From the NCBI GenBank assembly GCA_023078685.1, contig JALGAS010000004.1:4526001-4590000 (forward strand): DNA of 64,000 nucleotides, written 5' to 3'. The notes beneath the pieces were generated by a model. The model saw only the letters and a program-made list of their open reading frames with translations, had not been told where the DNA came from and made no database searches. How positions within the stretch are numbered: position 1 is the first letter of the stretch; every line of letters begins with the position of its first letter. This stretch comes from Neopestalotiopsis rosae (taxonomy: Eukaryota; Ascomycota; Sordariomycetes; Amphisphaeriales; Sporocadaceae). Both the position numbers and the translations under genes were made by a program. Shown piece by piece: positions 45,992 through 57,768 of the stretch.

Positions 45992-48607
45992 CGATCTTCG
46001 TCAACACAGACATGAGACGCCAATGCTATCTCCTCTGCAAAGTGTTCTTCCCATCCTTGCACGATTACAACACTGGTGTATGGGACCTTCAAGGAATGCG
46101 CAATGGAGTAGAGTCACATGGCGTATATTTCAGTCATCAATGACGTGACTTGCAGTCCTGTAACTCTGTGGACATAATACGCTTCAATACAAGATAGTCA
46201 TCGTCAATTATTATACGATCTTCGGTTCCCTCACACACAATGTTCTGAAGCTTCCGCTTCATCCGGCACATTACTCTCAATAGATGTTAGTCACCATATG
46301 CCTTAATGACTGAGATACATGTTCTACATTGCAGTAAAGGTCAACAATGCGCACATTAGATCAGTTTCAGTAGTTGAGTATAAGAAGAACTATCGTGAGA
46401 CTATCTTAGTAGCCAATAGCTTCCTCGAACTATAGTATTGGGATTATATCCGTGCCCATATATGTGTAGCTTGCCGTGTGGAGACACTTCCATGGGTGAA
46501 ACCTTGATTCGATGGAACGCACCGTCAAGGGGACCAAACACGTTGAGTGCCAGACGTACTGGTATGCAGCTAACAGGCCCTAGAATAGGCTGCGCTTATA
46601 GCCGAGGCGGGATGGCCCGTCCTGCAGGGCATCCGAACTCTTCCGGATATCCGATAAACATACTGTAGAAGCCAAATATTTTTACAACCAAAATAGAAAA
46701 GTTCCATGCAATATTAGCCGTCAGATACTCAAACACGATTATTCCCGATCAATACAAGACTTCAACTAAATACGCAGTAACCATACGTCAAGTCCCTCTG
46801 GATTTGCTCCGGGGCTTCCTGGAATCCTGACGACGAGAACGATTCATGCAAGCTGCATCACTAAGACACTGAATTCTATTAGTTAGTTTCGAAGGACCCG
46901 AATCCATCAGCATGCTACCAATCGTCGAACGAGCTCAAGTGTTCGTTCCATTCCTACCAGTGCGTAGGACTAAATCATGACCATTGACATGGTGCGATGT
47001 CTGCATTGGCTTAGTTGACATCAGAGCAGGCCATTATTGCCATAAATTGGTCCTTTCCCGCCCAAAGAAATTCAGTTCATGTCCTGACAAGAAGGCTCAT
47101 GTCTCTTGATACCACCAGTGTCCAAAAAGAATACAAAAAGAGTAGAACTAAAGATGTACCACTTCCATGAAAAATAATGTGTAAACAGACAGACGTGATA
47201 GTTAAAACCTTCCGTGTGTCACCCGAAGGATGCCACAGGTAGCGCATCATCCCTCTTCACTACGTTTCCTTCCAAAATATCGTTCATCTCAATACCAGCC
47301 AACTTTCGCATCGAAAATATCAGCTATTCTTGTGGGGACTGGTCGGTCAAGCTAAATTGTAGTTGTTTAGTCTACACTCTCGTTGCATATAAACTGTTTT
47401 GAAATTTTTCTCAAAACTTCCAAGAGTCAATGCGTACGCTGGCTGCAAATCATCCTTGTAGGGTCCTTGAAATCTGGTCAATGACCGGGCTTTTCTTGTT
47501 TTGTTCCTATCTGCAGGCTAATCCAGTCTGATTGAGAGTTATTGGTCTGGATAGAAGTAGACAAAATTGTTTTATATCCGCAAGACACATATGGCTGCAA
47601 TTTCGGGATGTTCCATTGTTTCTACCATGGTTAATACCACTGCAGGAACCTTCATCAGCTATCGTAGTAGTACAAGTGACACATCATTGGCAGATAATGA
47701 TCAAAGCTTCGTTCCATTTGCTCCGTGAACGAACCACGGGCGGCGACCTGTTATTCTTGGTAGCTTTACTCACGCAAGCTGTGGACTACTGGAATTAATG
47801 CCCGGATAGAATCATGGACCTAGATTGGTGCATTTTTATAGTGGTGGTTGCGGTTAGAGAACCGGATACAGGGAATAATCAGGAAGGGTCTAAAACAAAC
47901 TTTTGCTGGAAACGCCTTGACATCAATTGCTCCGGATCCTGTTCCGGTCGCCTCGCTGGCATCAAAGTTTGACAGTTGCAATTTTGCTTTCACTAGCCCA
48001 AAACGCTATCCAACACGTGCATTGGGCGGGCTCACGGCGCGGATGGAGCCGTAGCTGCATACTCGCGCACCGTGGGCGTAAGGTTGAAGTCAAATAGATG
48101 GAGTCGAGGTACATCATGTTGTGAAGCTTGCATATCAGATGTTTCTCTTCTCCTAAGATGACTATTCGAATAGCCACCTCTTTGCATGTGTCAGGCTCGT
48201 ATTGGTGTTTTTCATCAGGCAAATCTTAACTAGGTGGAATGTCCGTATCCCTAGTCTCAGCCATTGGGCTTTGTTGACCAGTCCTGCCAGTATTAAACAC
48301 AGCAAGGTTTATTTAGTTCTCAATGTTCTGCAAGTCGGGGTCACACTCTCTGATTAATGAATTGCATTTCAGATTTGTGTTGTTCTAGGTGGCACAGAGA
48401 TTCGGAGAGGCTGTTCCGCGTACTCGATATCGCACGCATAGAATGGACCACAAAACCTCTGGTACCATGTATTTGGTAAATGCAACAAAATGCTATAAAT
48501 TTCTTTGATATTCCTCCATGACTGCTCCTGGACCATCGAACTTCACCCAACCTGATCACATATACTCTTATCTCTCACTTGAGTATCAGTCCTCTCAATA
48601 TCACATC
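45992..48607. other. Long gene-poor stretch
   Basis: About 2.6 kb, the longest stretch without a supported gene. Short scattered frames show no domains. No transposon termini or tandem repeats were recognised by eye. Confidence 0.4.
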
Positions 48608-49300
48608 ATGAAGATATCAGCTGCATACATCTATCTTGCTATCCTGGGTGCTTCCAATGCCCAGGAAGCTTGTGTCGAAGGCAAACGAGTCAATGTTAGC
48701 CCCGGCTACACCGTTGAGTATAAATGTGGAACCTATAGACTCGGAACAAATCATCAGAACATCCAATCTCCCGAGGAGTGCGCCGCCATGTGTCGGGACG
48801 CCGTTCGCTCCGTCTGCACCTACCATCCCGGCAAGAAGATTTGCATCGTCGGCGACGAGAACGGCAAAGAAGGCAGGAGTCAAGGATCGTACTACATGGT
48901 CAGAGTCCCAGAGCCAGAGCCTGAAGATCCCTTTGCCGAGCCAGACCCAGACGACCCCTTTGCAGACACCTGCGAGGAACGAGAGGCTGCTCTGAAGATG
49001 CAGCTGACACAGTGCCAAGCCGACCTCGCGGCAGCAAACAACAACGTCAAACCACCACCGACCAGCACCAAACAGTGCAACGTGCCCATGTGGGGACAGA
49101 ACTGGTATTCAGTCAAGGCTGGCGTCAAAATGGAAGACTGCAAGAAGCTCTGCCAGGCCGACGCGAAATGCCTCTCCTACAGTGCCAACAACGGTGCCAC
49201 GGGCAACGGCCCAAACAATTGTTACCTCTATGATAAAGTCACAAAGGATGTGCCCAAGGGAACGTACGCCAACTGGGCTCAACACGACAAGGACTGCTAG
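48608..49300 (+). CDS. Secreted two-module PAN/Apple protein
   Basis: Single exon, 230 aa. The ATG at 48608 is preferred over an in-frame one at 48518 because it directly begins a signal peptide (MKISAAYIYLAILGASNAQ). Module 1 contains EYKCGTYRLG and SPEECAAMCRDAVRSVCTYH; module 2 contains MEDCKKLCQADAKCLSYSA and NNCYLYDKV. Between them lies an acidic, Pro-rich linker with a repeated DPFA unit and a short coiled-coil-like stretch (CEEREAALKMQLTQCQADLA). The architecture resembles the larger PAN protein 4 kb upstream, suggesting related extracellular binding roles. Confidence 0.8.
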   Translation: MKISAAYIYLAILGASNAQEACVEGKRVNVSPGYTVEYKCGTYRLGTNHQNIQSPEECAAMCRDAVRSVCTYHPGKKICIVGDENGKEGRSQGSYYMVRVPEPEPEDPFAEPDPDDPFADTCEEREAALKMQLTQCQADLAAANNNVKPPPTSTKQCNVPMWGQNWYSVKAGVKMEDCKKLCQADAKCLSYSANNGATGNGPNNCYLYDKVTKDVPKGTYANWAQHDKDC

Positions 49301-50750
49301 ATATCGGTACAGTAGGAGAAAAAAGGGCGCGCTACCGCATGTTGCCTTTATCGTGAGAAGCTTCCATGCTCGGTGCTAAATCGTCAGAGATGGGGTCTTG
49401 ATAGTGGGTTGTATTCTTTGTGGATTTCGTGGCCAGGCCAGGCACTGGATCTATGGTCTTTACTTTCTTTATTAAATAACAGTCAGGAATGAGTCTGACT
49501 TACCTGAAATTACTGAATAATATATGGGCTTATCAAGAATTTCCACCGTGACCACTAAGTAAAAGTTCTCAAAGCCTTGGGCAACAACTTCTGATGCCAA
49601 TCGAAACGAGTTTGCACTATCGCGTATTGCTTCGAACTGCATGATAGACGGCAGGAAGGGTGTCAGATTACTGGAATGTAATACAAATTTCGATTCGACT
49701 GCTTCACGAGTAGCAGCTGCCGTGCGCCAATACTGGCTGCATGCATCATTGCTCTTGCTATAGCATACGCACTGTCGTGCAAACGGCAGCACCTTGCCCG
49801 TTACCCAGCCATGCGAGACTGCAGTCTGAACAAAGAAAACCATATAGGTTCGAACAAACGACATACTATCGCCATCAGGCATTGGAAACTTGGTCAAGTG
49901 GCTAAGTGGTTGAAAATCAAACTGAAACATCTCTCCAAATCAAATGTCAAAGTCGTGCGTTCAAATCTCAAAGTGAAACTTCTCAAAACCTCTTTTTTGT
50001 CTTTTTGGGTGCTGCCATAAATCTTGATAACAAGGAGTAACTGGTTCCCTTGCGCGGCATTCTTGAAGGACTGTCCTGCTAATTTGTGCAGAATGATCGC
50101 GTATAAGTTATGCAGGCAATTCCCAGATTTGTTATCTAAGATGGTCCTACGCGTTTGGTCATTTGGAATTATGTCCAGTTGCATTTCAGAGCGCAGTGCT
50201 AAAAACGTGCACGTCGGCCCAAAGACAAGTAGGGGTGAGATTTGTTCACAAATCAGATTGAAATTTAGCCTGTTCACAAATCAAAAATTGGACTTCCAGC
50301 TATAATGCCGAGCTGTGGGGTCCATCTCTGCCACGACGAGCATAAATCAACTGCACCACAAATCGACGGCGTATGAGCTTATCCCCTAGGCCACCAATTG
50401 ACATGTCAGCATACTATGCATCGCGCGAGCTATGCAAAGCTGGCTGATTACTGAAGCAGAATGCGCTGTTCGAATGAGGATCCTGAGAATCAAACAAACC
50501 AAGCACACAACTTTCGGAGTTAAGCACCATTTCTCGTGATTGATAATGTTTGAAAAGGATTTCTAATGAAACGCGATAGACGACGCAATGCCTTCAAGTT
50601 ATATTTAATGGCGATACCGCCAAGACGAGAAAAAGAAACAGGAGATAAACAAGACCGCTATATTCGCTGAATCACATTTATTTCCATAATCACAGCCCCC
50701 AGCATCACCCTGACACGCACTCAACGCCAAGGTATAAGATCAACAATACC
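49301..50750. other. Intergenic sequence with a tRNA-like relic
   Basis: About 1.45 kb without a supported protein gene. Near 49,899-49,967 there is an A-box-like TGGCTAAGTGG and, about 58 bp later, a B-box-like CGTTCAAATCT. The flanking arms do not pair, so this is at most a degenerate tRNA or tRNA-derived SINE fragment. Confidence 0.3.
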
Positions 50751-51870
50751 ATGTCTACCCACAAAGCTCTCGCCATTCACACTTTGGAGCAGCCTCCTGC
50801 TTGGTTTGAGCGGCCGACTCCGACCCCTAAAGATGACGAGATTCTATTGAAAGTATCCATCGTTGGATGTATGTATTTGTGATGACTACCTTTGGCCATC
50901 AGCAGTGCATTGACTACTGCTAGTAAATCCTCACGATGCTTCAGGCAAAAGATTCGGAACCTTTATAAAGGAGAACTTGCCGTCGCCCATTGGAGTGGAT
51001 ATCGTCGGAGAGGTCGCCGCTCTTGGTCGCAACGTCACCCGGTACAAGGTCGGCGATCCCGTCTTTGCGTTTGGCAATCCAATGTCTGCCGACGGCACCG
51101 GCACGCAGGAGTATTGTGTCGTGCCTGCTTGGCAGTCGGCACCGCTGCCCGAGGGTATCAGCGCAGATCAGGCCGCGACTTTCCCGCTGAATGCCATGAC
51201 CATGGTCTTTGCGCTGTTCCACGAGACTGGGCTCAACTTGCACAGTCCCTTCGGCCCTCGACGACGGGATTGCGACTACAGCAAGGACTCAATTCTCATC
51301 ATTGGTGGAGGCTCCGCCACCGGTCAATTTGGTATTCAGCTAGCTCGTCTGGCGAGATTTGGGAATATCATCGTGGTAGCATCAAAAGCAAGGGAGTCTC
51401 AACTCAAGGATCTCGGGGCCACAACCGTCATTGATCGGGCTCTGGACGAAGCCGAGATCGAGAAACAGGTCAGGGAAGTCGTTGGAGATGATCTGGTGCT
51501 GGCCGTTGACTGCGTTGGACGTGGCTCAGACGGACAGACATTGGGCGCTAGGGCGCTGTCCAATCACAAAAAGGGAACCCTCGTGGCTCTGGTCCACAAG
51601 GGTGGCGTTGATGAAGCTCGGGTCGGTCCAAAGACTGCTGGCTACGTTCGTAATGCAGTGTTATGCCACACAGCCAAGTATCCGGAAATCACAAAGCAGT
51701 TTTGGAACGTGCTTCCGGAGATGATCGAGGATGGCACGTTGAAGCCAACGACCTTTCAGGTTGTGAATGGGCTGGATATTGAGAGCGTTGACACCTTTCT
51801 GGATAATTATAGCACAGGAGTTGCTCAACTCAAGCCCCATATACATATAGATGGCACCTTTGAGAAGTAG
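50751..51870 (+). CDS. Medium-chain zinc-free alcohol dehydrogenase/enoyl reductase
   Basis: CDS join(50751..50868,50924..51870), 354 aa. The 55-bp intron (GTATGT...CTGCTAG) joins KVSIVG to NPHDASGK in frame. The protein starts MSTHKALAIHTLEQPP. It has a GVDIVGEVAALG segment, a cofactor-binding IIGGGSATGQFGIQLARL, and a QLKPHIHIDGTFEK C-terminus. It belongs to the same broad reductase group as the gene at 37.4-38.7 kb but differs clearly in sequence. Typical activity is NADPH-dependent reduction of an activated double bond or quinone. No zinc ligands are seen. Pathway unknown; it may act in secondary metabolism or detoxification. Confidence 0.85.
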
Positions 51871-52056
51871 CTGCGGAGCGATGTAGTTAGTCTTGTCTCG
51901 CTGTATTATTTAAGGAGGTCAAGGAAGCACGACATATTCACCCGGCAATTAATAGCGAAAGTCGGGGGTGCTCAACCCGTTTAATCAATTAGCTACAACT
52001 AATATGCACACTTGAATATACACAAACCGATGCACCCACCGTGTATTACTCCTTAA

Positions 52057-53492
52057 TCAAGCCCACGCGCCAACCAGGCTCATGCCAAATGCACCTGCGA
52101 GGACGAGGAGACAAGCAGACACCCTGCGCTTCCCTCTTAAAACTCTCCAGCTTTCATCCGTCAAAAAGTCTTCGGACAAGAGCTCCACGAGAGAAGCAAA
52201 AACAAGAAGTCCCGCGGACAAAGCATTCATGACTCCAACCAGGATCAGACCAACTTGAGAATCAGGGTGGTACGCAGACCGCGCTGCCAGCCCGATAACC
52301 TGACCAAGAGGGGTCCTAGGACACGTGTTAGCATTCCTCGTGACGTAGCAGGGCAGTGTTGACCAACGTGCAACCATAAGCTGCAGCCATGAGGAAAGGC
52401 TGTAGCTTCCTCTCTCGCCAATCGATCACAGATATCCGGGCCCCTAGAGCAAGGCCTTCGAAAGTCTCTGTAAATTGAATTCCATTAGCTGTGATTTCAG
52501 TACCGAAGACATGGTGGCGACCTACGATGAAACACTATTGCCACCAAGAGTATGACAAACTCCTTTGCGTCAAAGGACACACTAAGCGCCATCCCAATGA
52601 AGACACTGTGGAACAAAATGCCCATTTCAAGAAGAAGTACATGTAATGTTTCCTTCTTGAGCTGCTGCTCTGGGTCAAGCTTGTCGTGACTTGGTGGTTG
52701 CATCATCAAGGCCTCGGCCCCTTGGTTCGGAGCGTCTAATTCTTCTGACTGGGGTTGACCGCGCGCGATCTGCGACAAAGACTGGTTCATGCTGACCGAA
52801 CGACTCCTGAGCGTCGATCTTGCTTGCAAACTTCCGGGCTCCGTGGGCGCCGCCGCCGCCGCTACTGAGAGTTTGTGCGCGGGATGCAAGAGCATCTCCA
52901 CCGATGTAACGATGAATATGCCCGTGAGGGCGATAGCCCCAGGCACTGCCGGATAATCTTCATTCCAGAACGCTGGCAGACACGGATCGCCGAGCAGTGT
53001 AAACGCTGTCGGCAATAGATGCACGAAAGCTGTTGCTAAGAGAACACCGGTACCAAAATGCCGCACGGCGAAGAAAAAGCCAGCCGGCACCTTCAGTTTA
53101 GAAAATCGTGCAGCAAGTATAGGGAACACGCAGGCCCCAAACGACACGACGAGGATGATAGCAACCGCTCCTATACGCAAAGGAAGATCGGAAACCGTTT
53201 CTCCTGTTCCTGGTGAGGCACATTGGTCCCGTCGCAACAAGCCATCTAGATGGACAGGAGTAGAATCCGCTGTGATTTCGGTCAGTCCTGCTGATGCCAA
53301 GGATTTGTGCCTTGACCTCTGTTGGACAGTCAGCATCGTTCGGGATTTTGCAACAGACGGTAGCGTTCCCTGTGTCATATATGAGCTGGCGGCAATGTTG
53401 ATCACCACAGCCGCCGCCAACACTGAAGCAAGCCACAAAGTCCAATCCCTTGCAGACTTGGATATAACCGACGACCTGCCATGGTGTAGCAT
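52057..53492 (-). CDS. ZIP-family zinc/iron transporter with a one-base frameshift
   Basis: Exons complement(join(52057..52315,52368..52468,52526..53492)), about 440 aa. ZIP proteins import zinc or iron across membranes. An N-terminal segment with one hydrophobic helix is followed by helices IGAVAIILVVSFGACVFPIL, FGTGVLLATAFVHLLPTAF and IALTGIFIVTSVEML, a long cytosolic loop, then HVLLLEMGILFHSVFIGMAL. The metal-site helix continues from FHQ into TFEGLALGA across intron 1, and helices to the C-terminus follow. Exon 2 is one base too long: within a GGGGCCCC run at about 52437-52444 the frame shifts between LALGA and RISVIDW. Either the gene is broken there or one base is an assembly error; all other features look intact. 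Confidence 0.8.
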
Positions 53493-54331
53493 TCTGCGAT
53501 CACGATCCCTTTGGTATGTGCGATACGACAGCTGGCATCAATGGGGTGACTGATGTGAAGTCTGTGGATGCTATTTGCCTTGCGCAGAGAATGCTTTAAC
53601 TCGATCAACGCCAGATCTATGTCTACCGATAGAAAACTGCGTTTTCTGGCTTGTGCCGCTTTCAGAGACCACAAGCACGTCCATTGTTGGAAATATTTTT
53701 GGCGGTCGCATCAAATTTCAAATAGCCCCTAAGAGGCCGCCAAGGCCGATTGCTCCGATCGTTGCCGAGTGACAAGACGCTTGTTACGCTTGGCTTTGAT
53801 CATCGTAATAGCGAAGAATGATCTGGGTGGCTCAGCGGATTCCAAGACTGCCGCATTTCTCGGCGCCAAGTCTGAACCACGGCATTGTGTACCGATACGT
53901 TACGGCGTATTCATAGTACCAAACGGATGATGTTGGCTCCGGCGTTAGCGCCCATACCTTGATGTCTCATTTGGACCGTACAGTGTCCGGACCCCGAGTA
54001 ACAATTTCGGCGCCTCTGTGTCCTCCATAACATTCTGAGCCGGCATTGCGACCGTGAGAGCTTCGTAAAATACCTCCCAGCTAGAGATGATGATGGCTCT
54101 CACCAGATTTGATGGCATCCAGCGTACTAAGGTGTTTAACATTTTACAGTTGAGTCACAAGCGATCTCCGGTGGCATTCTCTACATCGAACATGAAACAT
54201 GACTAGGGCTTATCAAAACATATCGTAAAAGTCACAAATAGCGCCCAGCAATAATAAGCAAACATGCGCTTTACACTGCATGTTCTCCGTTGTTGATGTA
54301 TTCCTATGGATACGCTGTGCCATTCTCATTC
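53493..54331. other. Intergenic sequence
   Basis: About 840 bp with no supported gene. Confidence 0.35.
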
Positions 54332-55849
54332 TCAGAATTCCTCTCCCCATGGCCCAATTCCCGGTCCTTTGAAGGCGAAGCCCGCTTTCCAGACCCACTT
54401 GATGTTGTCAATGTTCTGTAAGATCTTGACGTCGTCGACCGGGTTCTCCTGCAGTCCGATTATGTCGGCATCAAAGCCCGCTTTCAACTGACCCGATTTT
54501 GGAGCTTTCAAGCCAATAGTTAGTGGTCCGTTGGCCGTGGCAGCCTCAATAGCCTCAAGATTACTCATTCCGGCCTCAACAGCATACTCGAGCTCTTTCG
54601 AAGAACAGAAACCTGGAGTTCGATCTGTACCTAGAGCAATCTTGAGACCCATTTTGACAGCCATAGCATAGCTGGCTCTGTTCGCATCTGCCACCAAGTT
54701 GATCTTTTCCCAGATCTGTTGGGGAAGTCCTTCGCCCCCCGTGGACATGAGTAACTCGGTAATCGTTCTCGTTGCAATAAAAACAACACCTTTGTTCTTG
54801 ATCACTTTCAAAGTCTCTCGATCGGCAAAGCTTCCGTGCTCAATAGTGGTCACTCCGGCATTGACAGCTGCCAATATGCCAGCTTTCGCGTGTGCATGTG
54901 CTCCAACGGCAATGTTCTGACGGGATGCCTCCTCGACGATGCACCTCAATTCTTCTTGGCTGTACTGAGCGCAGGACACATCGTCGTTGAGCGATCCGAC
55001 TCCGCCGGACGCTATGATTTTGATGCATCGCGCACCACGGCGGATGTTCAGGCGTACTGCCCGTCGGCATTCTTCTACGCCATCCGCCACAATAAAGCAC
55101 TCGGTGCCGTAGTGGCCTGGCAGAACTCCCGCCACGCTCATGTTTTTCATGATCATGCCTGCCGGCAAGTCGTGGTAGTCGCCGTGTCCGCCGATCTGGG
55201 TCAGTCCAGCACCGGAGCTGTAAATGTTGGGCCCAACAATACTTCCGTCCTCGACGGCGCGCGCAACCTCGCATCCGAACCCGCCCATGTCGCGCACCGA
55301 AGTGTACCCCCACTGCAGCCACTGCCAGCATCCCTTGGCCAGTCGCGCGCCTTGCTCGGCTGGGTGTGTTGTCAGCATGGCGGCGTTGCTATTGGCATCT
55401 TTAGGTATCGCTGCAAAATGAACGTGACTGTCCCAGAGCCCAGGCATGAGATACGGCACTGATACGGAGCGATGCGAAACCTCACTGAACCTTTTGGGAA
55501 GCTCGGATGATCGGCCGACCCAGGCGATCAACTTATCTTCAATGACGAGTGTTGCATTCGGGATAGGATGTCCTGCGCCGGGAATGAGGAGACTCGTAGT
55601 GATTATGGTGTATTTCCGTGTTTCCTCTTTGACGGCGCCGATTGATTTACTGTCGGTTTGTGCCGAAGTACTGTTGCTCATTGATGGTAATTGGACAACT
55701 TCCCAATCATCAGATTGGAGCGAGTCCTTTTTGTCGCCAAGAGTGCAAATAGTCATGGTGGGGGTTTGAGTGTCGCGATTGAGATAAATGCGCTTGAAAA
55801 AGTCAATTGGTTTTGAATTGTTTTGTGCGGACAATTGGTGGTTCAACAC
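54332..55849 (-). CDS. Metal-dependent amidohydrolase (PF01979-type)
   Basis: Single exon, 505 aa from the ATG at 55849. An in-frame ATG at 55756 would give about 474 aa and is equally possible. Members hydrolyse amide or peptide-like bonds; the group includes imidazolonepropionase-like, prolidase-like and ochratoxinase-like enzymes. Metal-site motifs in order: MPGLWDSHVHFAA (HxH), a Lys/Ser region CIKIIASGGVGS where a carboxylated Lys is expected, VGAHAHAKAGI, TTIEHGSF, and ALGTDRTPG with the catalytic Asp. The C-terminal beta-sandwich completes with SGQLKAGFDADIIGL. All key residues are present, so it should be active. No signal peptide. Substrate unknown; a role in toxin or drug hydrolysis would be speculation. 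Confidence 0.85.
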   Translation of the reverse strand: MLNHQLSAQNNSKPIDFFKRIYLNRDTQTPTMTICTLGDKKDSLQSDDWEVVQLPSMSNSTSAQTDSKSIGAVKEETRKYTIITTSLLIPGAGHPIPNATLVIEDKLIAWVGRSSELPKRFSEVSHRSVSVPYLMPGLWDSHVHFAAIPKDANSNAAMLTTHPAEQGARLAKGCWQWLQWGYTSVRDMGGFGCEVARAVEDGSIVGPNIYSSGAGLTQIGGHGDYHDLPAGMIMKNMSVAGVLPGHYGTECFIVADGVEECRRAVRLNIRRGARCIKIIASGGVGSLNDDVSCAQYSQEELRCIVEEASRQNIAVGAHAHAKAGILAAVNAGVTTIEHGSFADRETLKVIKNKGVVFIATRTITELLMSTGGEGLPQQIWEKINLVADANRASYAMAVKMGLKIALGTDRTPGFCSSKELEYAVEAGMSNLEAIEAATANGPLTIGLKAPKSGQLKAGFDADIIGLQENPVDDVKILQNIDNIKWVWKAGFAFKGPGIGPWGEEF

Positions 55850-56289
55850 CGAAAATGTATCGGCATAACGAATATAATGCTGGACACATAGTATGCCGAT
55901 CGGAATTCGGAGTGTACGTCTGACGTCAGCTGCCGCTTAAATAAACAAACCTTTGCTTTTATGTTCTACTGTAGTGTAAGACTGCAAAGAATTTCCTCTT
56001 CTACAGCTGAGTTGGTCTGAACGGAGAAAAAGGAAATTAAAACGTAGAATTAAGCAACGCTCAAGAGCACTTGATTCAGAATATGTTTGGAGAAGGCTAC
56101 AAAAAGCATGCTACGCCTCATGCGTAGAGCTGGTCATTTATTCATCTAAAAGCCCTCGTGAACTCACATATCGCCGTATTGTAACTACCCAACTAAAGTC
56201 AACGCCATTAAATTTCGATCTCCTAGATATACGTTTGTAGTCGCTCATGGTACTCCTAACCGGCCGGGCTATGGATATTCTGGACGCTT
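55850..56289. other. Intergenic sequence
   Basis: Between the amidohydrolase 5' end and the MetAP1 3' end. No gene seen. Confidence 0.35.
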
Positions 56290-57768
56290 CTAAATTTCTG
56301 CTGTCTCGTTCGATGTTGTTGGCATCGGTATGGGACCTCCTGGAGAGTCTGCCTTTCTTGCAGTCAAGATTTCGACGCCTGTTTCTGTGACAAGTAATGT
56401 GTCCTCTATGTCCGTGTAAGTCAGTATAATATTATAAAATCCAAAGCTTTTTGTACATACCAAATTGAGCACTTCGCTTCCCGTCACTAGTCACATTGGT
56501 CCAGTTGTCGGGCCAATATACTTCCTTGGGTTTTCCCAAGGCAAGTATAGGCTCAATTGTGAAAGTCATCCCAGGTTTGCATACGCCCACAGCCTTGTTC
56601 TTGGCATAATGAGGTATCCAAGGCGGGGGATGGAACTCGGTATTGATACCGTGGCCTCCCCACGTGGCGACGATGCTACAGCCCCTCGACTTTGCGTGTT
56701 CTTCGATAACACGACCAAAATCTCTTATTGGCGTGCCAGGTTTCACGATCTCAATTGCTTTCTCTAATGATGTTCGTTTCGTTGCTTAGGATTGTTCCAG
56801 AGTATCAAGTTCAGAATCGTCAACTTACCTAAGCATTCGCGTGTCGTCTCGATTACTCTGACTGAATCCGGGTCCGCCTTGGCCCGATCGCCTACATAAT
56901 ACGTTTCGTTGAGATCGGCGTGGTACCCTTCATGATATATTGAGATGTCAAGATTGATGATGTCGCCATCCAAGAGGATCCGTTGGTCGGGTATTCCGTG
57001 ACAAATGACTTCGTTCACAGAAGTGCAAAGTGACTTGGGAAACTTGTTGTAGTTCAAAGGGGAAGGATAGGACTGTCGAAGTTAGAGTCTGACAATGTCG
57101 TTCTATATGTTTCATCTTGACAGTATTTGATGCTTACTTTCCGCTCGACACAAGCCTCGTGGCAGACTTTGTCAAGGTAGTCTGTAGTGATACCCGGTTT
57201 GAGCTCTGCAGCAGTGATGTCAAGTACCTCTCGAGCTAGTTTGCAAACTTTCCTCATTGCCTCTTGGGCCTTGGCGTCTAGAATTTGGATCTTCGTTCTG
57301 CTCAAGCGTCGTTCGCCAACGGGTTCGCCAGTATGGGCCCAATCAGGATGCTTTATCGACTTAGGTACGGTTCGCATCGGGGAGAGTGGATAGACCGGGC
57401 GAACGGCGCCTTGGAAGTTGTGGAAGATATATGTTGGGAACGGATTATAGAGTCCGGCAGCTGGAGGGCGGTCAGTGGAAGTGTTGAGCTGTGGTTTGCA
57501 GAGAATACCATTTTGTGATTTGTTCTGCGCCGTTTGGTGCAATACTTTGTGTGTGTTCTGTGAGAGGCCCTCCATCAGCCTGACTTCGTCGCAGTATGTG
57601 ATCAGGAGAGCGAACCCAATTTCTTTTGAAGCAATCTTGCGAGCAGAAATAGCTGTCTCTGATGCCCTGCTTCAGACAGGTCGGGCATTGTAGATCTCCC
57701 GCATCCTCACCACAGTCGGCCTCTAAACACTTTCGTTTGGATGGCTCGTCTGGCTCAGGATTGGCCAT
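56290..57768 (-). CDS. Methionine aminopeptidase type 1
   Basis: CDS complement(join(56290..56405,56461..56763,56829..57072,57138..57557,57616..57768)), 411 aa. It removes initiator Met from nascent proteins. Residues 14-46 hold the MetAP1 zinc finger (C14, C19, C28, C31, C42, C46). The pita-bread catalytic domain follows: [20 protein letters not shown] with the first metal Asp, [11 protein letters not shown] with the second, [10 protein letters not shown] with the ligand His, FTIEP with a Glu, and SAQFE|DTLLV where the final Glu spans an intron. All five metal ligands are kept. The normally conserved His after that Glu (FEHT) is Asp here, so this is probably not the housekeeping copy. It is head to head with a type 2 enzyme gene 684 bp away. 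Confidence 0.9.

Noticed and set aside
37387..51870. Polyketide or fumagillin-like biosynthetic cluster inside the window
   Set aside because: Two reductases and an O-methyltransferase are present, but no polyketide synthase, NRPS, terpene cyclase or P450 was found, so no cluster is claimed.
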